Positions 35,659 through 43,318 of a DNA stretch of 64,000 nt are shown piece after piece. Source of the stretch: Streptomyces sp. T12. GTDB lineage: Bacteria; Actinomycetota; Actinomycetes; Streptomycetales; Streptomycetaceae. The DNA lies in the NCBI RefSeq assembly GCF_028736035.1, contig NZ_CP117866.1:1054001-1118000 (forward strand). The letters run 5' to 3'. Numbering within the stretch: position 1 is the stretch's first letter; each line of letters opens with the position of its first letter. Below the pieces are notes generated by a model that did not search any database, was not told where the DNA came from, and saw only the letters and a list, made by a program, of their open reading frames with translations. The translations under genes and the position numbers were made by a program.

Positions 35659-37688
35659 CCGCGGACCTCCGTCGGCGTCAAGGAGCGTTCCAGCTTGGAG
35701 TATTCGGTGCGGGCCGCAGCGAGCATGTGGCGCATCTGCAGCCGGTCGCCCTCCTCGGCGGCGAGGAACGCGCCGGACAGGGCGATGTTGCGGATCGAGC
35801 CGCCCGCGACGGTGAGTTGGGCGAGGAGTTCCGGATCGATGCCCTTCGTCGGGGTCTGCGACGGCAGCACCCGGCGCCAGATCTCCGCCCGCTCGTGCTC
35901 CGCCGGGAACGGGAAGTCGACGACGAAGCGGATGCGGCGCATAAAAGCCGTGTCCAGGGCCTTCTTCATGTTGGTGGTGAGGATGGCGAGTCCCCGGTAG
36001 GCCTCCATCCGCATCAGCAGGTAGCTGACCTCGAGGTTGGCGTACCGGTCGTGGCTGTCCTTCACTTCGCTGCGCTTGCCGAAGAGCGCGTCGGCCTCGT
36101 CGAAGAGCAGGAGCGCGCCGCCGCGTTCGGCGGCGTCGAAGACCTTGCGGAGATTCTTCTCCGTCTCGCCGATGTACTTGCTGACCACCTGCGACAAGTC
36201 GATGATGAACAGATCCAGGCCCAGTTCCTTGGCCATGACCTCGGCGGCCAGGGTCTTGCCCGTGCCGGAGCCGCCCGCGAACAGGGCGGTGACGCCAAGG
36301 CCGCGACGCAGCGTCGCAGCGAAACCCCACTCCTGGTGGACGGTGGGCCGCTGCCGCACATGCGCGACGATCTCCCGCAGCACGCTCGTCTGCCGGTCGT
36401 GCAGGACGAGATCGGCCCAGCCCGCCTCGGGCTCGATACGGCGGCCCAGTTCATCCATCCCGATCCGGGCCTGGTTCAGCCCCGCCCGCCAGGCGAGCCC
36501 GGCGGCGTCCAGCTCGTCCTCACCGGGCAGATCACGGCGTACGGCGGCAGCGGCGGAGCGTACGACGTGCGGTGGCAGCTGGAACTGTGCGACCAGCGAC
36601 CGCAGTTCGCCCTCCCCGATGTCGGCGAAGTCCCGGAAAGCGCCCACCCACAGCCCGAGTTGCTCCTCGTCGTCCAGGCGCGGCACGGCCACCCGATCGC
36701 CGTGCGGCCGGTCCGACTGCCGCGGATCGCCGCTCGACACGACAATGGGAACGGCGGCCCCGGTCAGGAACGCGTCGGTGGCCGCGTGCTGGTCGCGGTC
36801 GAGCTCGCCGACCTCGACGAGCAGCGCGGCGGGCAGCAGGATCGCCTCGCGCTGCCACAGCCGGGCGAGCCGGTCGCGCTCCGCCGCGTCCGTGGGGATG
36901 TCCTCGGCGCTCATCGCGTACAGCCCGAGCCCGGACCGCGCGGCCGCCGCGGCGGCGATCTCGGCCCGGCTCGGCAGATCGCCGCCGACCACCTCGACGA
37001 GCAGCGGCGCGTCCGGGCGTGCGACGGTGGTCCAGCCGGCGGCTACCCGGCTCGCGGCCAGGTCGTACGACGGCGGTAGCTCGTCCGGCACCGGGGTGCG
37101 GCGCAGCTGGCCGTGCAGCCGGGCGTCCAGGTAGGGCGAGCCGAGCAGGAAGTGCAGAATGCGTTCGTCGAGCCGCAGCCGGGACAGCGTCAGGCGCGAC
37201 TCGTCGTCCAGCTCCACTATGCGCCAGCGCCGCAGCGGTGCCACGGGGGTCAGAGCGCTCCAGTGCGGTTCGCCGAGCGCGGCCAGGGCCAGCGAGAAGG
37301 TGGGGTACGCCCGCTCCGGGTCACCGCTCGCGGCGGCGCAGCGGGCGGCGGTCGTGGGGTCCAGCTCGTAGGCGGCGGTGAGGAGTACGAGGTCCCGTTC
37401 GAAGGCCGTGAGGCCGAAGCAGGTGACGAGCGCGTCGAGGGGGGCGGTCGCGGGGGCCGTCGGGTCCGGTACGTGGTCGACGGCGGCGTCACGACCGGTG
37501 GAACCGTCATCGGGCTCCGCTGCCGTGCCCGTCTCGGCCATGCCCGGTTCGGCCGCGCGCGCGGCGTGGGCGTCGACACGGGCCAGGACCCGCCGGATCT
37601 CCGCGGTCAGCGTCGGGCTGCCGCCCGGTGCGTTCGCGGCACCCGTCCGATGCGTCCCCATGTCCTCACCTGCCCCCGTCGTCCCCAT
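35649..37688 (-). CDS. AAA+ ATPase of the contractile injection system (Afp15-like)
   Basis: 679 residues. An N-terminal helical region of ~430 residues (alpha-helical, with a Rossmann-like PDAPLLVEVVGGD strand) precedes a single AAA+ domain: Walker A GGSGTGKTLAAEVMAKELG at about residues 469-487, Walker B LLLFDEADALFG at about 525-536, sensor and Arg regions in MEAYRGLAILTTNMKKALDTAFMRRIRFVVDFPFP. Ortholog-type ATPases are required for particle assembly in eCIS. Start ATG at 37688 lies six bases after the DUF4255 stop; ATG at 37661 is also possible. Confidence 0.93.
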   Translation of the reverse strand: MGTTGAGEDMGTHRTGAANAPGGSPTLTAEIRRVLARVDAHAARAAEPGMAETGTAAEPDDGSTGRDAAVDHVPDPTAPATAPLDALVTCFGLTAFERDLVLLTAAYELDPTTAARCAAASGDPERAYPTFSLALAALGEPHWSALTPVAPLRRWRIVELDDESRLTLSRLRLDERILHFLLGSPYLDARLHGQLRRTPVPDELPPSYDLAASRVAAGWTTVARPDAPLLVEVVGGDLPSRAEIAAAAAARSGLGLYAMSAEDIPTDAAERDRLARLWQREAILLPAALLVEVGELDRDQHAATDAFLTGAAVPIVVSSGDPRQSDRPHGDRVAVPRLDDEEQLGLWVGAFRDFADIGEGELRSLVAQFQLPPHVVRSAAAAVRRDLPGEDELDAAGLAWRAGLNQARIGMDELGRRIEPEAGWADLVLHDRQTSVLREIVAHVRQRPTVHQEWGFAATLRRGLGVTALFAGGSGTGKTLAAEVMAKELGLDLFIIDLSQVVSKYIGETEKNLRKVFDAAERGGALLLFDEADALFGKRSEVKDSHDRYANLEVSYLLMRMEAYRGLAILTTNMKKALDTAFMRRIRFVVDFPFPAEHERAEIWRRVLPSQTPTKGIDPELLAQLTVAGGSIRNIALSGAFLAAEEGDRLQMRHMLAAARTEYSKLERSLTPTEVRGWV

Positions 37689-37694
37689 ACCGCC

Positions 37695-38714
37695 TCAGCT
37701 CTCCGCGCCCTCGGGGCCACCCGCCGAGGAGGAGCCCGGTGACGACTTTGGCGAGGAGTCCGAAGAAGGCGCGGCACCCGCGCTCTTGGCCGCGCCACGT
37801 GCGGGCTTGGCCGCCTGCGCCGCCTTGCCGGGCTGCGCTTCCTTCCGGACACGGGCGGGTGCCTTGGCCGCATCCTTCGCAGGCGCCTTGGCCACGGATC
37901 TCGCGGGCGCCTTGGCCGAAGCCTTCGCAACCGACTTGGCGGGTGCCTTCGCGACCGACTTGGCGGGCGCCGTCTCAGGTGCCTTCCCGGCCGGTCCCTC
38001 TCCCGAAGTCCCGCTCTGCGCGGGAACGGGCTCGGGAGCCGGCGCACCGCTCCCACCCTCCGGCGACGCCTGCGCCCCGCTGCCGGGCGGCACCGGCGCG
38101 CCGGGCGCCCCGAAGGGCAGCACCCGCGCCGTGTACCGCTCCACCGGCTTCGCCGGCACCGGCGTCTCGCGGCCCTCGATGAAGACGAGGGCCGCCTGGT
38201 AGACCACCGAGAGGGCGTACGGCGTCTGGTGGAGCATCCCCCACAGCTTCGACGTCTCGTCGATGTCCATCACCGTCGGCGTCAACCGCACGCGCTGCGC
38301 CGCCTCGGCGAGGTCGCTGCCCGCCAGGTACGGCTTCTCACCGGCCTGTTCGATGACGTCCTTCGGCAGGATCGGGATCTCGTGCAGGGTGCGCACCACG
38401 GAGCCGATCAGCCGTTGCCCGACCAGCTCCGACTCCTCGCCGTACGCGCTGATCAGGTAGTGCAGGTCCAGTGCCGCGGCGGGCCGCTTGCGCAGGGTCC
38501 CGTCGGTGGCGCGGGTCGGCAGGTCGTTGCCCCGCTGTGAGACGTTGGGCGTGACCTGGTAGCAGAAGACGGAGATGGTGGGCTCGGACGGCGGTTCCGT
38601 CGGCGGTTTGCCCAGCTCCATCTTGACGGCCTCGTCGAACTCCGGCAGCAGATTGGATGCGATCAGCACGGAGAGGGCCTGGGTGACATGGGCGATGGCG
38701 AGTGCGTTGCTCAT
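37695..38714 (-). CDS. DUF4255 tube-terminator protein (Afp16-like) with Lys/Ala-rich tail
   Basis: 339 residues. Residues 1-~195 are DUF4255 (HVTQALSVLIASNLLPEFDEA, PTISVFCYQVTPNVSQRGNDLP, ALDLHYLISAYGEESELVGQRLIGSVVRTLHEIP), the module found in eCIS tube-capping proteins. The remainder is Pro/Gly/Ser-rich and then a Lys/Ala repeat tail (KSVAKAPAK units, about residues 240-295) like histone-H1 or HU tails. The start is supported by family length. Lies between the ATPase and the Pro/Ala-rich protein. Confidence 0.88.
   Translation of the reverse strand: MSNALAIAHVTQALSVLIASNLLPEFDEAVKMELGKPPTEPPSEPTISVFCYQVTPNVSQRGNDLPTRATDGTLRKRPAAALDLHYLISAYGEESELVGQRLIGSVVRTLHEIPILPKDVIEQAGEKPYLAGSDLAEAAQRVRLTPTVMDIDETSKLWGMLHQTPYALSVVYQAALVFIEGRETPVPAKPVERYTARVLPFGAPGAPVPPGSGAQASPEGGSGAPAPEPVPAQSGTSGEGPAGKAPETAPAKSVAKAPAKSVAKASAKAPARSVAKAPAKDAAKAPARVRKEAQPGKAAQAAKPARGAAKSAGAAPSSDSSPKSSPGSSSAGGPEGAES
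37850..37990 (-). repeat. KSVAKAPAK-type repeats in the DUF4255 protein tail
   Basis: Four to five imperfect copies of a nine-to-ten-residue unit, (K)SVAKAPAK, are encoded back to back. The tail is strongly basic and disordered. Confidence 0.7.
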
Positions 38715-38747
38715 GGCGTCGGTTCCTCGGTTCCTCGGTCTGTCATG

Positions 38748-39497
38748 TCACTCCCGCCCTCGCGCCAGGTAATCCGCCAGGCTCACGGTCGCCCCCGTAC
38801 GCCCCGTCGCGGGCGGCTGCTGCCGGCTGCCGCCGGACGGCGACGGGCCCGCCGTCACCTCCAGCCGCCCGATCTGCACCTGCACCACCTGCTCGGGCGT
38901 CTTCCCCGGCCGCCGGGCGGCGGCCTGTCGTACGGCGTCGCGTGCCGCCGCGGTGTCCGCGGCGCTGGGCCGCAGCGCCGCGGACACGGCAGCGGGGGAA
39001 ACGGCGTCCGTGCCCGGGGGGACGGGCACGGACGCCGTGCTCCGGGGTGCGCCCCGCTCCGTGCGCCCACGGCCCGCCGCCCGGTGCGCGGCGTCGGGCG
39101 TCGGCCGCTGCTCCGCGGCGACGGGCGCGACGGGACGCAGCAGCGGCGCCTCGGGCAGTGCCCTCGGGACGGGCCGCGGTGCCGGGTCCGTGGGGGCGCG
39201 TTCGGTGTGTACGACGGTCCGCTCCCGTTCCGTGTGCGTCCGGGGCGTGGCCGCCGCCGGACGCGGTGCCTCCCCCGGACGTACGGCGGACGCTGTGGCG
39301 GAGGGCCACAGCAGGTCGGAACCGTCGTCCGGCTCCGGCGCGGTACCGCGGACCGCCTCCACCCGCTCGAACGGGCCCGGCAGCCGGGGCCGTACCCGCA
39401 CCACACCCGCACGCGGACCGGCGACAGCGGCCGGAGCGTGCCGGGCGATCAGCCGGTCGAGGAAGTCGGGAACCGGCGCCCCTTCGGCGTCAGACAT
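38748..39497 (-). CDS. Pro/Ala/Arg-rich eCIS-operon protein of unknown function
   Basis: 249 residues. A short ordered N-terminus (SDAEGAPVPDFLDRLIARHAPA) and C-terminus (KTPEQVVQVQIGRLEVTAG, ending GATVSLADYLARGRE) flank a disordered Pro/Arg/Thr-rich centre. The C-terminal VQVQIGRLEV and SLADYL motifs recur, as I recall, in short tail proteins encoded by other phage-tail-like loci. ATG at 39497 overlaps the previous stop by eight bases, so it belongs to the operon. A linker or sheath/baseplate peripheral protein is plausible. Confidence 0.65.
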   Translation of the reverse strand: MSDAEGAPVPDFLDRLIARHAPAAVAGPRAGVVRVRPRLPGPFERVEAVRGTAPEPDDGSDLLWPSATASAVRPGEAPRPAAATPRTHTERERTVVHTERAPTDPAPRPVPRALPEAPLLRPVAPVAAEQRPTPDAAHRAAGRGRTERGAPRSTASVPVPPGTDAVSPAAVSAALRPSAADTAAARDAVRQAAARRPGKTPEQVVQVQIGRLEVTAGPSPSGGSRQQPPATGRTGATVSLADYLARGRE

Positions 39498-40227
39498 CCG
39501 CACACAGCTCCAGGTAGTAGCGGCGCCGCAGCGGGCTGAGCGCCAGGATCTCCGGCTCGCTCCAGCCGTAGGAGGTGGCGAGCAGATGGACGTCGAGCAG
39601 CAGGTCGCGTGCCCACGCGTCCAGTTCGGTCCACAGGTAGGAGGCGATGTCGAGCTCGGCCCGGGTGGCCTCACCGCACTCGGCGCAGGCGATGTTGAGC
39701 GTCACGTCGGCACCCGGGTCGGCGGCCTCGACGGCCTCGGCGATCCGGCGCTGGACCGGGACCGGCAGGTCACCGGCGCCCACGGCCGTCCCGTCGCGCA
39801 CCGCCGAGACCAGGCACCGGGCGAGCAGGGCCGTGCGCGGGTCGGCCGCCCGGGCCGCCGCCGTCAGGTCGGCGACACCGGGCAGCCGGAACCGCACGTC
39901 CCAGCCGTCCTGTTCGACGCGCACCACAGAGTCACCCGGTGTGCCGGGCTCGCCCAACGACCGGGCGAACTCCCCGGCGTCCAGGTCGAACTCCATGTCC
40001 TCCCCGCACGCCGAGCACGCCAGCCGCACCTGCATCCGCTCCCCGAACAGGGCCCGGCGCAGCGCGAACAGGTCGGCCTCGCGCTCCCCCACCGGCAGCA
40101 CCGGCAGGCGCGCGGCGTCGGCGTCCGGGCGGGCCGTGCGGTGCAGCAGCAGGGCGCGCCCGTTCGGTGCCTCGGCGAGGCCCGCCTCCCAGGTGGCCAG
40201 CAGTTCGGCCGCCCCGGTGATCGCCAT
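39490..40227 (-). CDS. T4-type baseplate hub assembly chaperone-like protein with zinc-ribbon Cys pairs
   Basis: 245 residues. C-terminal stretch SYGWSEPEILALSPLRRRYYLELC matches the small phage-tail assembly family (T4 baseplate hub assembly). Two CxxC pairs, CSACGEDM (about residue 80) and CAECGEAT (about residue 186), probably bind zinc. ATG at 40227 is chosen because GGGGGAGAAC lies directly upstream; the ATG at 40248 adds seven codons without a site. Located between tube and the Pro-rich protein, as in other eCIS loci. Confidence 0.85.
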   Translation of the reverse strand: MAITGAAELLATWEAGLAEAPNGRALLLHRTARPDADAARLPVLPVGEREADLFALRRALFGERMQVRLACSACGEDMEFDLDAGEFARSLGEPGTPGDSVVRVEQDGWDVRFRLPGVADLTAAARAADPRTALLARCLVSAVRDGTAVGAGDLPVPVQRRIAEAVEAADPGADVTLNIACAECGEATRAELDIASYLWTELDAWARDLLLDVHLLATSYGWSEPEILALSPLRRRYYLELCADV

Positions 40228-40259
40228 GTTCTCCCCCCGCTTCCTCAACTGGCCCTAGG

Positions 40260-40784
40260 TCAGGCTGGGTTGAGGAACGACGGCTCCTCCGGCTCGGGCA
40301 CCTCGTAGTCCCGCTCCCAGCCCTCGCACTCGAGCTTCAGCGACTGGATGGCCACCGCGTTGGCGTTGGCGTCCAGTTCGCCGAGGACCTGGTACTCGCT
40401 CGGCCAGGTCCGGTACAGCTTGTGCGAGACGGCGACCTGGCCGGCCTCGTTGAGGACCTGGATGACGATGTCCTTGCGGAAGTCGGCGAGGGACACCTCG
40501 GAGCCGAGGCCCGCGCCGACCTGCCAGACCTTGTTGGCCCAGCGGTCGAACTCGGGGTCGTGGGTGACCCCGCGCTCCAGGGTGATGCCCTCGAACTCGG
40601 AGCGGCCCGGCGACTTGCGGGGAGACGACGGGTCGCCTCCGTGCCGGTGTTTGACGACTTCCGTCGTCCGCTTCAGGGGACTGATCTTGCTGATGCCGGC
40701 GACCGTACGACCGTCCCACAGGACGAGGAACTTGAAGTTCTTGTACGGGTCGAAGCGATGCGCGTTGACCGTGAACTCAGCCAT
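40260..40784 (-). CDS. Inner tube protein (Hcp/gp19-like, Afp1/5-like)
   Basis: 174 residues of the T4 gp19-like tail tube family (FDPYKNFKFLVLWDGRTVAGISKISPLKRTTEVVKHRHGGDPSSPRKSPGRSEFEGITLERGVTHDPEFDRWANKV, ...IQSLKLECEGWERD). Hexameric rings of this protein form the rigid tube driven out by sheath contraction. It is the only tube paralogue in the window. It follows the sheath gene by 33 bases. Confidence 0.95.
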   Translation of the reverse strand: MAEFTVNAHRFDPYKNFKFLVLWDGRTVAGISKISPLKRTTEVVKHRHGGDPSSPRKSPGRSEFEGITLERGVTHDPEFDRWANKVWQVGAGLGSEVSLADFRKDIVIQVLNEAGQVAVSHKLYRTWPSEYQVLGELDANANAVAIQSLKLECEGWERDYEVPEPEEPSFLNPA

Positions 40785-40817
40785 CGGATTCCTTCAGTTC
40801 TCCACGATTCCACGCGC

Positions 40818-42683
40818 CTAGAGCGCGAACTGCCCGGACGTCTGCTGGATTTTGACGATCACGAACTCCGCCGGCCGGACCGGTGCGATGCCGACGAGGA
40901 CGTTGACGATGCCGTTCTCGATGTCCTCGGCGGTCGTCGTGTCGCTGTCGCACTTGACGAAGTACGCCTCGCGCGGGGTGCCGCCCTTGAAGGCGCCCTG
41001 GCGGAAGAGCGTGTGCAGGTACGAGGAGGCGGCGAGCCGGATCTGCTGCCACAGGTTCTCGTCGTTGGGCTCGAAGACGACCCACTGCAGACCGCGCTGG
41101 AGGCTCTCCTCGACGTGCAGGGCAAGCCGGCGCACCGGCACGTACTTCCACTCGCTGTCGAGCGCGTCCGAGCCCTCCAGCGTGCGCGCGCCCCAGACCA
41201 CGGGGCCGGTCACCGGGAAGGTCCGCAGGCAGTTGACGCCGAGCGGGTTGAGCAGACCGGTCTCGCGGTCGGTGAGGTTGACCGTGAGCGAGTGCACGCC
41301 CGCGAGCCGTGCCTCGGTTCCGGCCGGCGCCTTCCACACGCCGCGCTCGGAGTCGGTGCGGGCGATGACGCCGGCGACCGCGCCCGACGGCGGGAAGGAG
41401 CGCAGCCGGCCCGTGAGCGGGTCGGTGAGCTGCAGGTGCGGGAAGTACAGGCCCGCGTGGTTGCCGCGCACCGCGTCGAAGGCGGCGAGCCCGGCGCGTG
41501 CGGTGTCGACGCTGACCCAGGTGCTCGGCGCGTCGACCAGCAGGAAGATCCGCCGCTCGGCGCACAGCCGCTGGGCGGCCGAGATGACGGTGAGCGCGTC
41601 CTCGGTCTTCTCGTACGCCGCGAGCTCGGGCAGCGCCAGCAGGTTGACGTCGGCGACGCCGCGCAGCGCCTGAATGCCGGTCTTGTCGCCCTCGCTGCCG
41701 ATGAGGTCGCGCGGGCCGGGCGCCGCACCGTCCTCGCCGCCCTCCAGCGGGAAGACGGGCGGGTTGACGGAGGCCTCCAGGCCCAGGTCGTTGGCGCACT
41801 CGCCGAGGAAGCGGACGACGTCCTCGGGGTCGGTGGAGCCGGCGACGACCTGGATACGGCGGCCGAAGGCGGTGACCTCGGCGCCCGCGAAGGCGTGCTT
41901 GCCGGGCGCGTCGGGCAGGGCGCGCAGCTTGCGCTCCAGCAGCAGCGCCAACTCGGCGACGCTGCACGGGGCTTCGCCGTCGCAGTCGGGGTCGTAGAGC
42001 TTGAACTCGCGCTCGACCTCGCCGATCTTGACGGTCAGGTCGACTTCCAGGTTCGGCAGTTCGTCGCCGAAGGGCTTGGAGACGGTGCCGGACGGGTCGG
42101 GGCGGCCCTCGCCGACGACCTCGACGCGGATCAGCTTGGAGCCGGCGTTGATCACGGTCTGCGCGTAGCGGCCGTTCGCCGGGTCCATGGACAGGCCCGT
42201 GAAGCTCTCGCGGGCGTCGCCCTTGGCGTCGTAGACGCGCAGGTTGAACGTCTCGTCGGGGCACGGGGTGTCGTGGTCGACGGCGACCCGCAGGCCGTTG
42301 CCCCAGACGCCGGGCTCCTTGGCGTGCACTTCGAGGACCGGGCCCTCGCTGTGGCCCTCGGTGGACTTGAGGGTGACGCAGGCGGCCTTGCCGCTGCCGG
42401 CCTTGGCGACACGGACGATCACCGCCACGGTGCCGCCGTTGCCGAAGAACTGGTGGACCGCGTAGCCGACGGCGCTCTGCGCGCTCAGACCGCCGAAGCG
42501 GCGCTCGAACTCCGTGAAGCTGGTGACGCGTACCGGCTCGTTGAGCGGACCCCGTCGGGTGTGGCCCACAAAGGCCGTCACGGACGTGGTCAAGGTCGAG
42601 ATCGTGCGGGTGCTGCTGGGAAGTTCTTCGACGTAGACGCCGGGATACGTCGGCTTGGCGGCGCTGAGAGCGCTCATCGGCAT
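40818..42683 (-). CDS. Contractile sheath protein
   Basis: 621 residues of the phage tail sheath/Afp2-4 family. N-terminal YPGVYVEELPSSTRTISTLTTSVTAFVGHTRRGPLNEPVRVTSFTEFERRFGG and C-terminal IVNVLVGIAPVRPAEFVIVKIQQ strands are the parts that interlock neighbouring subunits. Only one sheath gene is present (Afp has three). ATG at 42683 has AGGAGGGGGA upstream; ATG at 42677 is two codons later. First gene of the leftward operon; its promoter must lie in the 635-base gap to the right. Confidence 0.96.
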   Translation of the reverse strand: MPMSALSAAKPTYPGVYVEELPSSTRTISTLTTSVTAFVGHTRRGPLNEPVRVTSFTEFERRFGGLSAQSAVGYAVHQFFGNGGTVAVIVRVAKAGSGKAACVTLKSTEGHSEGPVLEVHAKEPGVWGNGLRVAVDHDTPCPDETFNLRVYDAKGDARESFTGLSMDPANGRYAQTVINAGSKLIRVEVVGEGRPDPSGTVSKPFGDELPNLEVDLTVKIGEVEREFKLYDPDCDGEAPCSVAELALLLERKLRALPDAPGKHAFAGAEVTAFGRRIQVVAGSTDPEDVVRFLGECANDLGLEASVNPPVFPLEGGEDGAAPGPRDLIGSEGDKTGIQALRGVADVNLLALPELAAYEKTEDALTVISAAQRLCAERRIFLLVDAPSTWVSVDTARAGLAAFDAVRGNHAGLYFPHLQLTDPLTGRLRSFPPSGAVAGVIARTDSERGVWKAPAGTEARLAGVHSLTVNLTDRETGLLNPLGVNCLRTFPVTGPVVWGARTLEGSDALDSEWKYVPVRRLALHVEESLQRGLQWVVFEPNDENLWQQIRLAASSYLHTLFRQGAFKGGTPREAYFVKCDSDTTTAEDIENGIVNVLVGIAPVRPAEFVIVKIQQTSGQFAL

Positions 42684-43179
42684 TCCCCCTCCTACTCCCT
42701 GTCTCGGGTACCGGACAAAGGCACCAAGAGATGGCAGAGGGAGGCATTCCCGACCGGGGCACGAAAACGCCACCCACAAGGGCGACGTCGTCACGTGCAC
42801 CGCACCAGTTTCCCCCGTCATCACCGTGGGCGATCGACCGCACGGCTCAAGCAGCGCGCTTGTGACTCCTGATGCTCAAGTGCTCAACCCACCTTGGTGT
42901 GTTCGAAGTTGACCGAGCAAGGCGGCTTCAGGCCAGCCGGGGAGGCGGTTTGGTGAAGACCGCTTCCCGGCATCCGCACAACTCACCGGCGCGCCCCGGC
43001 CAGCTGATTCACAGTTCCCACACAGAGGTGCCGCGACAGAGCGCCGGACGGGGCCCCACCCCTCACCGGAAACCCCTTACCCGCCCCGTTCGACTGGTCG
43101 CACGCGCGTGCGACCTCCGCGAGTTGCACACAACGTGCCGTGGCTGGTTTTCCGGGGGTGACGCGAACTCGCCCCATCG

Positions 43180-43199
43180 GGCCCTACCCCTATAGGGCC
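43180..43199. promoter_or_regulatory. Inverted repeat GGCCCTA-N6-TAGGGCC
   Basis: Perfect 7-base arms with a 6-base AT-containing centre, 120 bases upstream of the binding-protein gene. It may be an operator or a hairpin; which of the divergent operons it serves cannot be told. Confidence 0.35.
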
Positions 43200-43276
43200 G
43201 GTGAAATCTCGCCGCCATGTCTTGACATGCGACTGAAACGATTCGTAACTTGGCCGATCATTTAGATGCATGAAGA

Positions 43277-43296
43277 GAGTTCACGTACGTGAACTC
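43277..43296. promoter_or_regulatory. Perfect 20-bp palindrome, likely operator of the glucarate operon
   Basis: GAGTTCACGTACGTGAACTC is fully self-complementary and lies just upstream of the ribosome site of the ABC binding-protein gene. Its form (TTCACGTACGTGAA) suits a GntR/FadR-type or other dimeric repressor acting as a roadblock in the leader. No regulator gene is adjacent. Confidence 0.55.
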
Positions 43297-43318
43297 CAGC
43301 GAACCACGGAGGGTGCCC

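Larger units (their letters stand above)
42684..43318. other. 635-base divergent intergenic region between eCIS and glucarate operons
   Basis: No convincing gene. It holds the leader and promoter of the eCIS sheath gene (leftward) and the promoter and operator of the ABC transporter operon (rightward). Visible elements are a tandem TGCTCAAG/TGCTCAAC direct repeat near 42872, the inverted repeat at 43180-43199, a TTGACA-like box near 43224 and the 20-bp palindrome at 43277-43296. Short open frames here lack ribosome sites and family similarity. Confidence 0.6.

Noticed and set aside
43240..43262. WhiG-type promoter (GCCGATCA near 43253)
   Set aside because: The -10 has a mismatch and no TAAA box lies at 15 bases; too weak to report.
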